NCBI GenBank assembly: GCA_963741385.1
Contig: CAVUHO010000006.1
Coordinates: 620,001-684,000 of the forward strand
Direction: 5' to 3'
Length of the DNA: 64,000 bases
From: Sulfomarinibacter sp963741385
Lineage (GTDB): Bacteria > Acidobacteriota > Thermoanaerobaculia > Thermoanaerobaculales > Sulfomarinibacteraceae
Made by a program: the position numbers and the translations under genes. This document shows positions 12,416 through 21,084 of the stretch, piece by piece; position 1 is the first letter of the stretch; the number at the start of each line of letters is the position of its first letter. The notes under the pieces are model-generated. The model made no database searches, was not told the DNA's origin, and saw only the letters and a program-made list of their open reading frames with translations.

Positions 12416-13555
12416 TCAGGATGCCGCGAGCGCAGCCAGGAAAGACTCGCCGAGCACATCGAGACGCCAGCCCTTGAGCCCGGCATCGGCGAGGTCCCCG
12501 AGGGACGCACACCGGGGTTGTCGAGCTGCCACCGCCTCGGCACAGCTTCGCGAGCACACCAGCCCCTCTTGAAGACCGAGGGCCTTCGCCTGCGCGTCGC
12601 GGGCCGCGGACAGGTTTTTCAGCCGGCGACGCACCTCGGGCGGCGGGTTCGGCGGTCGCGATAGTTTGACGCGGTCCGGCGCCGGATTCGGGCGACCGAC
12701 GGCTTGCAGAAGCTCGCGGCCCCAGCGGTGGACCGCCCGTGGACCGATGCCCTCAACCTCACCCAGGCCTGCCTGGTCCGCCGGTGGTTCTTCGGCCAGG
12801 AGCATCAGTTGGTGATTCCCGAGAACCTTGAACGGCGGCACATCGAGGGTCTGAGCCATGTGTTCGCGCCACCCGTGGAGGGTGAAGAGACGGTCCCTTG
12901 CTTCGCCGCGCAGCGCCCGCGCCCCTTTGATGCGTTCGAAGGCCAACGGGTCCGCGTCCGGCGGCGAAAACCGGACCTGTTCCAGGTGCTCGAACTCCTC
13001 GACCGCCCACGACCACCGACCGAGCTCTTCGAGACGCGCTCGGAGAAGCTCGACGAGAGCCCCCAGATAGGCGGTGTCGGCGGCCGCGTAGGCGACCTGC
13101 GAACGGGTCAAGGGCCGCCGTCCCCAATCGGCGCGTTGGTGCCGTTTGTCGAGGTGGATGCCCAGTTCCTTTTCGAGGAGGGCGGCGAGCCCGGTCTTTT
13201 CTTCGCCCAGCAACAAGGCCATGATCTGAGTGTCCTGGAGCCCATGGATCCTCGCCCCGTAGTCGCGGTCGAGGACCCGGAAGTCGTAATCGGCACCGTG
13301 CATCAGGACGGGCAGCGCAGGATCGGCAACCACCCTCCACAGCGGGTCGAGATCGCCGTCCGCGAGCGCGAGCGGATCGATGACCATGTGGCGGCCGTCG
13401 GCGGTCACCTGGATCAGACACACCTTGTGGAAGTAGGAATGCATCGAGTCCGCCTCGGTATCGAGCGCGACCCGACCGTTGGCGGCACACAAGCCTGCTG
13501 CGACCCGAACTCCTTCGGCAGTATCGATCCACTCGGGGCGGAGGTCTTCCGGCAT
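12416..13555 (-). CDS. rnd: Ribonuclease D (DEDD 3'-5' exonuclease, HRDC domain)
   Basis: A 379-residue exonuclease that trims tRNA and other small RNA 3' ends. The DEDD residues are visible: 'VALDTEADSMHSY' (Asp and Glu), 'LMHGADYDFRVL' (Asp) and 'YAAADTAYL' (final Asp with the DEDDy Tyr). One HRDC-like helical region ('LFTLHGWREHMAQTLDVPPF') follows at about 205-280, with a second, weaker one at the C-terminus. The start at 13555 puts the nuclease domain at the usual distance; an ATG at 13630 would add 25 residues without family resemblance. Neither start has a convincing ribosome binding site. Confidence 0.88.
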   Translation of the reverse strand: MPEDLRPEWIDTAEGVRVAAGLCAANGRVALDTEADSMHSYFHKVCLIQVTADGRHMVIDPLALADGDLDPLWRVVADPALPVLMHGADYDFRVLDRDYGARIHGLQDTQIMALLLGEEKTGLAALLEKELGIHLDKRHQRADWGRRPLTRSQVAYAAADTAYLGALVELLRARLEELGRWSWAVEEFEHLEQVRFSPPDADPLAFERIKGARALRGEARDRLFTLHGWREHMAQTLDVPPFKVLGNHQLMLLAEEPPADQAGLGEVEGIGPRAVHRWGRELLQAVGRPNPAPDRVKLSRPPNPPPEVRRRLKNLSAARDAQAKALGLQEGLVCSRSCAEAVAARQPRCASLGDLADAGLKGWRLDVLGESFLAALAAS

Positions 13556-13650
13556 GGGTGGGGATGGTAGCAGAGCCGCGGGATCTGCGATCGCCGCGTC
13601 GGTGAGGCCGGGGTACTTCTGATGGGGCATGGCTGTACCGACGTTCTTCC

Positions 13651-13803
13651 CGTGTGGAGGCAGGCACGCCGGCCCGTAGGACGGGCCGGGAGCCAGGCAC
13701 CTCCGCCGCACGCGGTCCCACCCGCCCTGAGCACTCGAGTTCTGATTGTCGGTGGGGGGGCGGGTGGAAATTCCGAATTCCTAATTCCGAATTCCGAATT
13801 CAG
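13651..13803 (+). repeat. Composite repeat: type-B hairpin, C/G-tract block and octamer array
   Basis: A hairpin with frame GGCAGGCACG on the left and GAGCCAGGCACCTCC on the right has inner stem CCGGCCCG (13669-13676), loop TAGGA, and CGGGCCGG (13682-13689). It is followed by a block in which CCACCCGCCC can pair with GGGCGGGTGG, then by AATTCCGA octamers (13770-13802) ending at the methyltransferase leader. The same order of parts recurs at 31.8-32.1 and 33.5-33.8 kb and, inverted, at 53.7-54.0 kb. Confidence 0.8.
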
Positions 13804-13821
13804 TGTTGCTATTCTCTCCAG

Positions 13822-14589
13822 ATGGGAAAGGCCGAATGGGGGGCGGACCCGGAGTTTTTCGGGCCGCGGCATGCCCACCGCGAGGCGCGGTTGGTGCGGC
13901 GCCTCCACGAAGTCTCCCCGGAACCGGGTCTCCACCTCGAATGCGCGGCCGGCGTGGGGTCGCTGTCGCTGACACTCGCCCGCGAGGGGCGGCTGGTGGT
14001 GGCCGCGGATCTCTCGCCCCTCTCGCTCTCCGTCCTGCGCCGCCGAGCCGAGGCATCAGGCCTCGTCGACCGCGTCCTCCCGGTTGTCGTCGACATCACG
14101 CGGTTGCCGTTTCCAGAGGGGACATTCAAAAGCGCTTCCAGCGCCGAGACCCTGGAGCACATCCCGGCGCACGAGGTCGCGGTCTCGGAGCTCGCACGAG
14201 TCTTGACGCCCGGCGGCTGCTTGGTGGGAACGGTCCCCGCTGGCCCGGAACAGTGGTCCGAATGGGATGACTGGGCCGAGCACCAGAGGCGCTACTCGGC
14301 ACCGGAAATGGCCGGGATCCTCGACCGCGCAGGGCTCGTGCCCGAGGTCGTGGTGTGGGGCTGGCCGCTCCTGCGGCTCTACGATGACCTTTTTCTCAAA
14401 CGAGTCAACCGCCGCCGTCTCGAACACGACGGGGCCGTCGCAAGCGACCCCGCGCTGAACACGGTTTCGAATCTCGGACGGAGCCGCCGGCTGGTCGCTG
14501 TGGTGGGCGCGATCTTCAGCCTCGACCGTCTCTTCGACGGGGTGCCGTGGGGCGTCGGCCTCCTCTTTTCCGGACACAAACCCCGCTGA
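13822..14589 (+). CDS. Class I SAM-dependent methyltransferase
   Basis: A 255-residue methyltransferase of the UbiE/Methyltransf_11 type. Motif I is 'LHLECAAGVGSLSLTLAREG', followed by the acidic 'VVAADLSPLSLSVL', 'VVVDITRLPFPEGTFKSA' and the 'ELARVLTPGGCLVGTVP' loop. Motif I has EC in place of the usual LGCG, a divergent form. The substrate cannot be inferred. It starts 20 nt after an octamer array and its stop codon coincides with the truncated end of a pseudogene on the other strand. Confidence 0.8.
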   Translation: MGKAEWGADPEFFGPRHAHREARLVRRLHEVSPEPGLHLECAAGVGSLSLTLAREGRLVVAADLSPLSLSVLRRRAEASGLVDRVLPVVVDITRLPFPEGTFKSASSAETLEHIPAHEVAVSELARVLTPGGCLVGTVPAGPEQWSEWDDWAEHQRRYSAPEMAGILDRAGLVPEVVVWGWPLLRLYDDLFLKRVNRRRLEHDGAVASDPALNTVSNLGRSRRLVAVVGAIFSLDRLFDGVPWGVGLLFSGHKPR

Positions 14590-14815
14590 ACACCGGCCTC
14601 TCCCACAGGGAACACACCAGCTCCACCAGGTGCGCGCGGTCGAGGTCCGGATGGCAGCCAAGGAACAACCGCGCCACCTCGCGCAGCGGTTTGGCCGCGA
14701 CGCCGAGGAACTCGAGATCGCTCTTGAGATAGGCCTTGGCGCCGTCTGCCCTGTCGTGTCACCGACCGCTCGCAGGTCGACGTCGAGTTCGCCGGACGAG
14801 GGACGAGATATCCAC
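14590..14815 (-). pseudogene. Remnant of a DNA alkylation repair protein (AlkD-like), truncated and frameshifted
   Basis: A GTG at 14815, three bases after the likely stop of the upstream hydrolase frame, opens 'DISSLVRR'; after a shift of frame the sequence reads 'DLRAVGD', then back to 'DRADGAKAYLKSDLEFLGV' and 'LVELVCSLWERPVF'. These match the N-terminal helices of AlkD-family alkylpurine glycosylases. The match stops at about 14591, exactly at the stop codon of the convergent methyltransferase, so the C-terminal two thirds are missing. At least two small indels are needed to read it. I interpret it as a decayed gene cut by a recombination junction; sequencing error could explain the frameshifts but not the truncation. 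Confidence 0.55.
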
Positions 14816-14818
14816 GCT

Positions 14819-15669
14819 TCAGATACCGATCTCGTCGCGCCCAGTCGGTGATCAACCCCGCCACCTGCGCGCGGCTTCTCCATGGGGACGAAGTGGCTGG
14901 CGCCGGCAACCTCGACCACCTGGGCGTTGTTCATCTCGCGACCCACCCTTTTCGCCGCCGCCGCGACAAAGGTGTCGGAGGCTGCCCCACGAATGAAGAG
15001 CACGGGCACCTCGAGGCTCTTCAGCTCCCGCCACACGCTGGCAGGCGTCATCTCGAATATCCTCGCCTCCCACACCTTCGGGTAGCGCAGCCGCACGCCG
15101 CACGCGGCATCGGGTACAAAAGCCGCGCCGATGTAGTCGTCGAGCACCTGCGGATCCCAGGTGGCGAAGACCGATTTGCCCGCGTACGCGGCGCGAACCT
15201 CGTTGAGGTCGGCATAAACCTCCCGTCGTCTGTGGGCGCCGTTGACGAGGGGAAGTCGATGTCCGAACCCCAAACCCTTGAGCGCGCCCCAGAACAGCGT
15301 GTGGGTCCCGGTAAACACCACCGGGTCGATCAGGGCCAGGGCCCGGAATCGACGCGGTTCGACCGCAGCGGCGAGCACGTTGAGGACGCTGCCGAGGCTG
15401 TGGCCCACCGCCAGCGCACCCTCCACGCGACGGCGCCTGAGTTCGTCGCCGAGGTCGCCGGCGAGGTCATGCCACGAACCCGCCGAACCGGGGTCGCTCC
15501 CGGGCCACAGGGGACGCGCGGCAAAGCTCGCCACCGAGAACCAGCGGCAGAGATCCTCCAGCAGGAGGCGATAGGTTTCCGGGGGAAAGCCGTTGGCGTG
15601 TCCGAAAACCACCGCGGGCCCGTTCCCGCCCCATTCGATCCAGGCCTCCGGTGGTGCGGTGTGGTGCAC
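14819..15669 (-). pseudogene. Alpha/beta hydrolase with a frameshift near its C-terminus
   Basis: The first 270 residues are a clear alpha/beta hydrolase: 'VVFGHANGFPPETY' oxyanion region, nucleophile elbow 'VGHSLGSVLN', acidic residue in 'VLFIRGAASDTFV' and catalytic His in 'GASHFVPMEKP'. Right after EKP the expected tail 'QVAGLITDW' is in another frame, the switch falling in a CGCGCGC run near 14871-14877. Unshifted, the frame runs on for more than 240 residues of non-protein-like sequence through the AlkD remnant and antisense to the methyltransferase. The natural end was probably the TGA at 14819-14821, just before the AlkD GTG. All catalytic residues precede the shift, so partial function is possible. 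Substrate unknown. Confidence 0.6.
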
Positions 15670-15686
15670 GCGTCGACCGCTCCGAT

Positions 15687-16871
15687 TCAGATCACGCCGA
15701 GTTTCTTGCCGACCTTGGCGAATGCCGCCACAGCACGGTCGAGGTGCTCCTTTTCGTGCGCGGCCGAGATCTGGACCCGGATCCGGGCCTGGTCCCTCGG
15801 CACCACGGGAAAACTGAAGCCGACGACGTAGATGCCCTCTTCCAGCATGGCGTCGGCAACATCGGCGGCGAGACGCGCGTCGTACAACATCACCGGTACG
15901 ATGGCGGTCTCTCCGTCGAGCAGGTCGTAACCGACCTTCGAGAGTTTGTCGCGAAAATAGCGGGTGTTCTCCATCAGCTTGTCACGCAGGGCCGTGGTCG
16001 ACGACAACATGCGAAACACCTCGATGCCCGCAGCAGTCAGCGAGGGCGTCAGCGTGTTCGAAAAGAGGTAGGGCCGGGACCGCTGGCGCAGAAGTTCGAT
16101 GATCTCCCTGCGACCGGTGGTATAGCCGCCGGAGGCGCCGCCGAGGGCCTTGCCAAGAGTCGAGGTGATGAGGTCCACCCGGCCCTGCACGCCGCAGTGC
16201 TCGGGAGTGCCACGCCCGGTGCGGCCGATATACCCGGTGGCGTGGGAATCGTCGACCATCACCATCGCATCGTAGCGGTCGGCGAGATCGCAGATCCGGT
16301 CGAGCTTGACCAGGTAACCATCCATGGAGAACACCCCGTCGGTGGCTATCAGGCGCCGCCGGTGGCCCTGAGTGTTCTCCAGGATCTCTTCGAGCTCCTC
16401 CATGTTCGAGTTGGCGTAGCGGAAGCGTTCGGCCTTGCACAGACGGACGCCGTCGATGATCGACGCGTGGTTGAGCGCGTCGGAGATGATGGCGTCCTCG
16501 GCGCCGAGGATGGTCTCGAAGAGGCCTGCGTTGGCGTCGAAGCAGGAGGAGTACAGGATCGTGTCGTCGGTGCCGTTGAACTCGCTGATGACCCGCTCGA
16601 GCTCTTTGTGGAGATCGAGGGTGCCGCAGATGAAGCGCACCGACGCCATCCCGAACCCGCGTTCATCGAGGGCCTTTTTGGCCGCCCTGATGATCTCCTC
16701 ATTGTCGGCGAGACCGAGATAGTTGTTGGCGCAGAAGTTGATGACCTCGCCCCTGGACACCTCGATCGCGGCGCTCTGCGGCGACGAGATCACGCGCTCG
16801 TGTTTGAACGTGCCCGCCTCTCGAATGCCGTCGAGCTCGGCGCGAAACCCGGCCCTGAAACTGTCAAACAT
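15687..16871 (-). CDS. kbl: 2-amino-3-ketobutyrate CoA ligase (glycine C-acetyltransferase)
   Basis: A 394-residue PLP enzyme of the alpha-oxoamine synthase family that cleaves 2-amino-3-ketobutyrate with CoA to glycine and acetyl-CoA in threonine degradation. It matches Kbl closely from 'VINFCANNYLGLADN' through 'GFGMASVRFICGT', 'DAIISDALNHASIIDGVRL' and 'DGVFSMDGYLVKL' to 'RSRPYLFSNTLTP'. The PLP Lys is in 'TSTLGKALGG' and the cofactor Asp in 'MVMVDDSHATGYIG'. A GGGAGG ribosome binding site precedes the ATG. The usual partner tdh (threonine dehydrogenase) is not adjacent. Serine palmitoyltransferase and BioF are less likely given the near-exact Kbl motifs. Confidence 0.95.
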   Translation of the reverse strand: MFDSFRAGFRAELDGIREAGTFKHERVISSPQSAAIEVSRGEVINFCANNYLGLADNEEIIRAAKKALDERGFGMASVRFICGTLDLHKELERVISEFNGTDDTILYSSCFDANAGLFETILGAEDAIISDALNHASIIDGVRLCKAERFRYANSNMEELEEILENTQGHRRRLIATDGVFSMDGYLVKLDRICDLADRYDAMVMVDDSHATGYIGRTGRGTPEHCGVQGRVDLITSTLGKALGGASGGYTTGRREIIELLRQRSRPYLFSNTLTPSLTAAGIEVFRMLSSTTALRDKLMENTRYFRDKLSKVGYDLLDGETAIVPVMLYDARLAADVADAMLEEGIYVVGFSFPVVPRDQARIRVQISAAHEKEHLDRAVAAFAKVGKKLGVI

Positions 16872-16932
16872 TTGTGCCTCCCGTTGGGTCTGAGCTTTGT
16901 CTACGGTTTGCCCCCGACCGGACGGCGGCGGC

Positions 16933-17277
16933 TCAGTTGGTGAGGAAGCTGGCCACCGCTTCGGTCTCGTCGTCGAAGACCTCGAGCAGCGGCAGGAGCT
17001 GGGTCAAGGTGAGGGTCCTTTCAACCTGGGGGGCGGGGCGCAGCAGCTTGACCGAGGCGCCAAAGCGCCGCGCCAGCTTCCAGCCGGACACCACCTCACC
17101 GATCCCCGAGCTGTCGATGATCGACACCCGCCGCAGGTTGAGCAGGATCTTCTTCCAGTCCTCGGCCACGAGCTCGTTCATCACGTCTCGCAAGAGCTCG
17201 TCACCGACCCCCATGACGAGCCGGCCATCGAGGTCAACAATGATCACGTCGCCCACGTGCCGTACATCCACTTTCAT
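16933..17277 (-). CDS. STAS-domain protein (anti-sigma factor antagonist type)
   Basis: A 114-residue single STAS domain of the SpoIIAA/RsbV type. The 'VIIVDLDGRLVMGVGDELL' start and the 'VSIIDSSGIGEVVSGW' segment are conserved; the first Ser of DSSG is the position phosphorylated in RsbV-like proteins. Such proteins bind an anti-sigma kinase in partner-switching control, but no kinase or sigma factor gene is adjacent. The start at 17277 (MKVDVRHVGD) fits the domain edge. It lies between kbl and a GGDEF gene on the same strand and may be co-transcribed with them. Confidence 0.88.
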   Translation of the reverse strand: MKVDVRHVGDVIIVDLDGRLVMGVGDELLRDVMNELVAEDWKKILLNLRRVSIIDSSGIGEVVSGWKLARRFGASVKLLRPAPQVERTLTLTQLLPLLEVFDDETEAVASFLTN

Positions 17278-17418
17278 GGCCGGCATTCTACTCTGTTTTG
17301 AGCGAAACCGTCGGCCGACAGTCGCGAGAACCGACGGCCACCGGCAAACAGTGCCATCACCGGCACACATTCAACGCGGCCGCGGTACTCCATGGGTCCT
17401 TGATGCCGGGTGTTGAGC

Positions 17419-18636
17419 TTACAGCGGGTTCAGACCCGCTTCGTCGGCACGGCAGACCTGATTGCGGCCGGCCTGCTTCGCCTTGTAGAGGGCGGTGTCC
17501 GCCATCCGCAAAAGCTCGACGCCGTCCTGGGCGTCATCCGGGAAACAGGCGACGCCCCCACTGATCGTGACCTTCCCGAGCGGTTGGGTGCTGCCGCCTT
17601 CGAAGGGATAGTCTTCGATCCGTTTGCGGACCATCCCGGCCGCCGTCATGGCCTGTCCCCCGCTCCTGCCCGGCATCACCAGCAGGAACTCCTCGCCGCC
17701 GAACCGACCAAAAACGTCATCGGCGCGGACAGTCTCTTTGACGAGCTGTGCCAGCCTGGCCAACAAACGGTCACCCGGGAGGTGTCCGTTGGTGTCGTTG
17801 TAGACCTTGAAGTTGTCGAGGTCAAACATGAAGACCGAGGCCTTGCCGCCGGTCTTGCGGGCCTGGATGATGGCAAGGTCGAGCCGCTTGAGGAGCGCCC
17901 CCTTGTTGAAGATGTCGGTCAGTTTGTCGTGCTCGGCCTCGACCTCTTTCTGCCGGTAAGCGGCCACATTCTGGGTCGTCAGGGCTCCGATCCGCGCGAT
18001 CATCTCGAGCACGTCGCGTTCGGTGTCATGGTGCCGCTCGGGCCGCGCGATGGCCAGGACTCCGAGAGTCTTCTCACCCACGACCATGGGCGCCACGATG
18101 TCCCAGGTCGGTTCGGCGGTGACACGAGACCGTTCGTAGTTCCACAGTTGGTCGTCTTCGAAGTCCTTGCGAACCATGACCTGTTGGCGTTTCGCCGCGA
18201 TCCCGACCTGTCCCTCACCAAAACGAAAATCGAGGCCTTCGCGAAGGGTCCCTCGCGTCGAGTGCAGGGCCGCTACTGACAAGGTCTCACCCGTACTGGG
18301 GTCGGTGGCCTGGGGTTTGCGCTTGACAAGAACAGCAGCCACTTCGGGTTGATAGATCTGCACAATGGCTTTGAGGAGAGCTTTCGGAATCATCCGGACC
18401 TGCCGCTCGGCGTGCATCTGGCCGAGCAACGAGGCAAACACCTGGAAGAACTCGAGCATGAAATTGAGGTCTTGTTCGAGACGACGGAACTTCCGCGACG
18501 AGCTTTCTCGGATCTCCCTGGTTTCTTCCTCTGCAGCACGCCGCGCCAGGGTGCTGCGGCGCAGCGCCAGCAACAGGGCCGCCACCAGAAGCAGCACCGC
18601 GGCCATCACCAATAGGGCAATGCTCTCCGCCTTCAC
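17419..18636 (-). CDS. Membrane-anchored diguanylate cyclase (coiled coil, GAF-like, GGDEF)
   Basis: A 405-residue protein that should make cyclic di-GMP. One membrane helix at about 5-27 is followed by an Arg/Glu-rich coiled coil (28-60), a GAF-like sensory region (about 70-235) and a GGDEF domain (about 240-395). The active motif is intact (RFGGEEF) and an RxxD product-inhibition site (RADD) stands five residues before it, so feedback inhibition is expected. 'DLDNFKVYNDTNGHLPGD' carries the metal-binding Asp. The ligand of the GAF-like region is unknown. It is 141 nt upstream of the STAS gene. Confidence 0.92.
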   Translation of the reverse strand: MKAESIALLVMAAVLLLVAALLLALRRSTLARRAAEEETREIRESSSRKFRRLEQDLNFMLEFFQVFASLLGQMHAERQVRMIPKALLKAIVQIYQPEVAAVLVKRKPQATDPSTGETLSVAALHSTRGTLREGLDFRFGEGQVGIAAKRQQVMVRKDFEDDQLWNYERSRVTAEPTWDIVAPMVVGEKTLGVLAIARPERHHDTERDVLEMIARIGALTTQNVAAYRQKEVEAEHDKLTDIFNKGALLKRLDLAIIQARKTGGKASVFMFDLDNFKVYNDTNGHLPGDRLLARLAQLVKETVRADDVFGRFGGEEFLLVMPGRSGGQAMTAAGMVRKRIEDYPFEGGSTQPLGKVTISGGVACFPDDAQDGVELLRMADTALYKAKQAGRNQVCRADEAGLNPL

Positions 18637-18787
18637 CAGTCCCGGACTCCCATCAGCTCTCCAACCCCCTGTTTCGAAGCCAGGAGCAATAGCTCGAAAT
18701 GTCGTGACGCCACGATGATTGTACCTCGACAGGACGGTCGGCCGAAATCCGCCCGCCCCGAATCGTAACTTCGACAGCGGTAGGCGT

Positions 18788-19780
18788 TCAATCCGCCCCC
18801 CCCAGCGGGATCCTCAGCAACAATGTCCGAACATCGATCGATGGCGGCAAGGGGTCGTCAATCACGCCGGTGACCGCGTTGTCCGCCACCAGCCACAGGG
18901 CGCCGTCGGGCGTTACCGCCAGACCCTCGACGTTGTTGCTCCACCCCTCGGCCTCGAGGGACCGTAACAGGTCCGTCAACTCGAGCAGGACCTCGGTTGC
19001 GCCGGACTCGAGATCGACGGCCACGATTTCGTAGCACTCTCCCGGGTATTGAGTCTTGAGCGCGATCAGGCGGCCGTTCCACCACGCCAGACCGGTCAGC
19101 CGCCACGCACAGTCCTCAAGACGGACGTCGACAGGTTCGCCCTGCGAAACCAGTTGGAAACCGGTGCGGCGGAGGCGGTAGATCTGCGATACGCAGCCGG
19201 TTTCCGGGGTTCCGCTGCGCTCGAGCAGAAGGACGATCTCGCCCGTCTCGGGATCGGTCTCGATCCCTTCGAACCCGATCTTTCCGCCACGCACCGACAC
19301 CCCTTCGAGGTCGAGCTTCCGCACCGCGACGGGGAGACCGCCTCTGGCAGCTGCGATCAGGTCGTCGTCGGCCGGGGCCACCTCGTACACGGCGGCATGG
19401 GCCTCGTCGCAGAAGAGGAGACCGCCGGCACTCACCGCCACCCCCTCGAGCTCGGAGTGGAGCGGCACGTCGAGACGCACCACGCCGACCCGGTTTCCCC
19501 TGGAACGATCGAACACCAGCAACCGAGAGTACTTCTCCGATGAAATGTACAGAAAGGCGCCCGATGCCGCCATCCCCGATGCCTCGACAGCGAAGTCCTG
19601 GGCGAACGAGGGGTCGTCGGATTCCCACTGCACGACTTCTGCCCGCGCCAAGTCCCACCTTGCGCCGGGCTCTGTGAAATCCTGCTTTGGCTCTGCGCAG
19701 CCGAGGGCCGCGAGCGCGACGGCCGTCAGGAGAAGGGGCGGCCATTTGCCCGGTATCTGCTGCAGCCTGAAAAGGTCCAT
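18788..19780 (-). CDS. Lipoprotein with phytase-like / SdiA-regulated type beta-propeller
   Basis: A 330-residue secreted protein. The signal peptide ends in a lipobox ('ALAALGC', Cys at about residue 28), so it should be a lipid-anchored periplasmic or outer-membrane protein. The rest has repeated short beta-propeller-like segments: 'VEASGMAASGAFLYISSEK', 'LEGVAVSAGGLLFCDEA', 'FEGIETDPETGEIVLLLER', 'LTGLAWWNGRLIALK' and 'VEGLAVTPDGALWLVADN'. This pattern resembles the esterase-like phytase and SdiA-regulated families, whose substrates are mostly unknown. Its ATG overlaps the mtnA stop (TGATG), which shows coupling but does not explain its role. Confidence 0.75.
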   Translation of the reverse strand: MDLFRLQQIPGKWPPLLLTAVALAALGCAEPKQDFTEPGARWDLARAEVVQWESDDPSFAQDFAVEASGMAASGAFLYISSEKYSRLLVFDRSRGNRVGVVRLDVPLHSELEGVAVSAGGLLFCDEAHAAVYEVAPADDDLIAAARGGLPVAVRKLDLEGVSVRGGKIGFEGIETDPETGEIVLLLERSGTPETGCVSQIYRLRRTGFQLVSQGEPVDVRLEDCAWRLTGLAWWNGRLIALKTQYPGECYEIVAVDLESGATEVLLELTDLLRSLEAEGWSNNVEGLAVTPDGALWLVADNAVTGVIDDPLPPSIDVRTLLLRIPLGGAD

Positions 19781-20889
19781 CACGGCGTCAACTCCGGCCC
19801 GGCCTGTTCCGGGAACAGACCCGACAACCCCGCCCGCGACGCGGCGCACACCCCACGCTCGGTGATCAGACCTGTCACGAGCCGCGACGGCGTCACGTCG
19901 AATGCGACGTTGTACGCCTCGCAACCATCCGGCGCGATCGTCACCTCCATGAGCGTCCCGTCTCCGGCTCGACCCCAGACCCTGGTGACCTCCTCTGGAG
20001 ACCGCTCCTCGATCGGGATCCCGGAAATTCCGTCTGCGGCAGCCCAGTCTACGGTGGTCGACGGCAGGGCGACGAAGAAGGGGACTCCATTGTCGTACGC
20101 CGCCAGTGCCTTGAGGTAGGTCCCGATCTTGTTCGCCACATCGCCGTCGGCGGTCGTGCGGTCGGTGCCGACGATGCACGCATCGACCAGACCCCGCTGC
20201 ATCAGATGCCCGCCCGCGTTGTCGACGATCAACGTGTGAGGGACCCCGTGTGAACCGAGTTCGAACGCTGTCAACGAAGCGCCCTGGTTGCGCGGCCTGG
20301 TTTCATCCACCCACACGTGCACCGCGACCCCTGCGTCATGGGCCATGTAGATCGGGGCAAGCGCGGTCCCCCAATCCACCGTGGCCAGCCAGCCGGCGTT
20401 GCAGTGGGTCAGGACGTGGACCGTTTCGCCGCCCTTGCGTTCGGATATCTCGCGAATCAGAGCTGCGCCGTGCTCGCCGATCCGCCGACAGATCGAGACG
20501 TCGTCGTCACAAATCCGCGCCGCCGCGGTCTGCGCCGCGCGCGCCCGCTCGTCAGCGGGGAGTGGCGTCAACAACGCCCGCATCTCACCGAGCGCCCAGC
20601 GCAGGTTCACCGCCGTTGGCCGCGTTGCAGAAAGCCGTTGAGCGGCACGGCGCAACGACGCATCCGATGGATCGTGGCGCAAAGCCAGCCACACCCCATA
20701 GGCGGCTGTCGCTCCGATCAGCGGAGCACCCCGCACCCGCATGCAACGGATCGCCTCCTCGACGTCGTCGAGGTTGTCGAGTCTGCGCACCGAGAAAACG
20801 TGGGGCAACCAGGTCTGGTCGATGATCTCGACCGCCGTCCCGTCATCGCTCGGCCAGATGGTCCGATACCAGGTGTCGCCGATTCGCAT
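19780..20889 (-). CDS. mtnA: S-methyl-5-thioribose-1-phosphate isomerase
   Basis: A 369-residue enzyme of the eIF2B-alpha-like fold that converts methylthioribose-1-phosphate to the ribulose form in the methionine salvage pathway. Family motifs are 'MRVRGAPLIGATAAYG', the catalytic Cys in 'LTHCNAGWLATVDWGTALAP', 'DETRPRNQGASLTAFEL' and the catalytic Asp in 'IVGTDRTTADGDVANKIGTY'. The start at 20889 gives the standard N-terminus. No other salvage genes (mtnK, mtnB, mtnC) are nearby, so the rest of the pathway must be elsewhere or MtnA serves another isomerase role. Confidence 0.95.
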   Translation of the reverse strand: MRIGDTWYRTIWPSDDGTAVEIIDQTWLPHVFSVRRLDNLDDVEEAIRCMRVRGAPLIGATAAYGVWLALRHDPSDASLRRAAQRLSATRPTAVNLRWALGEMRALLTPLPADERARAAQTAAARICDDDVSICRRIGEHGAALIREISERKGGETVHVLTHCNAGWLATVDWGTALAPIYMAHDAGVAVHVWVDETRPRNQGASLTAFELGSHGVPHTLIVDNAGGHLMQRGLVDACIVGTDRTTADGDVANKIGTYLKALAAYDNGVPFFVALPSTTVDWAAADGISGIPIEERSPEEVTRVWGRAGDGTLMEVTIAPDGCEAYNVAFDVTPSRLVTGLITERGVCAASRAGLSGLFPEQAGPELTP

Positions 20890-21025
20890 GGTGTGGAGTG
20901 TACCGGGTACGAGCGCCGTTTGCGCCGGACCCGACTTCAATAGAGACCCTGGAGTCCATCGGAACAACTTGAGATTCGATCGCCTCGCCCTCCACCGTCG
21001 GGTGTGCCGCACTCCTCAGCGCGCG

Positions 21026-21031
21026 TATACT
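21026..21031 (+). promoter_or_regulatory. Possible -10 box upstream of the predicted selenoprotein gene
   Basis: TATACT at 21026-21031 is a good sigma-70-type -10 hexamer in otherwise GC-rich DNA, 54 nt before the ATG at 21085. I see no clear -35 hexamer at the right distance, so the call is weak. Confidence 0.35.
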
Positions 21032-21084
21032 GCGCGAGCGCTCAAGTGGTCGAACTTCGAGCGCAGATATTGAGGGGAGGGATC

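Noticed and set aside
13556..13630. A longer RNase D starting at 13630.
   Set aside because: The extra 25 residues have no family resemblance and the start lacks a ribosome binding site; I kept it only as an alternative.
14056..14818. A 240-residue C-terminal domain on the alpha/beta hydrolase.
   Set aside because: This part is the hydrolase frame read past a frameshift through the AlkD remnant and antisense to the methyltransferase; it has no protein-like pattern.
15651..16943. A long plus-strand frame opposite kbl.
   Set aside because: Shadow of the kbl coding frame; Kbl on the minus strand is near-identical to the known family across its length.
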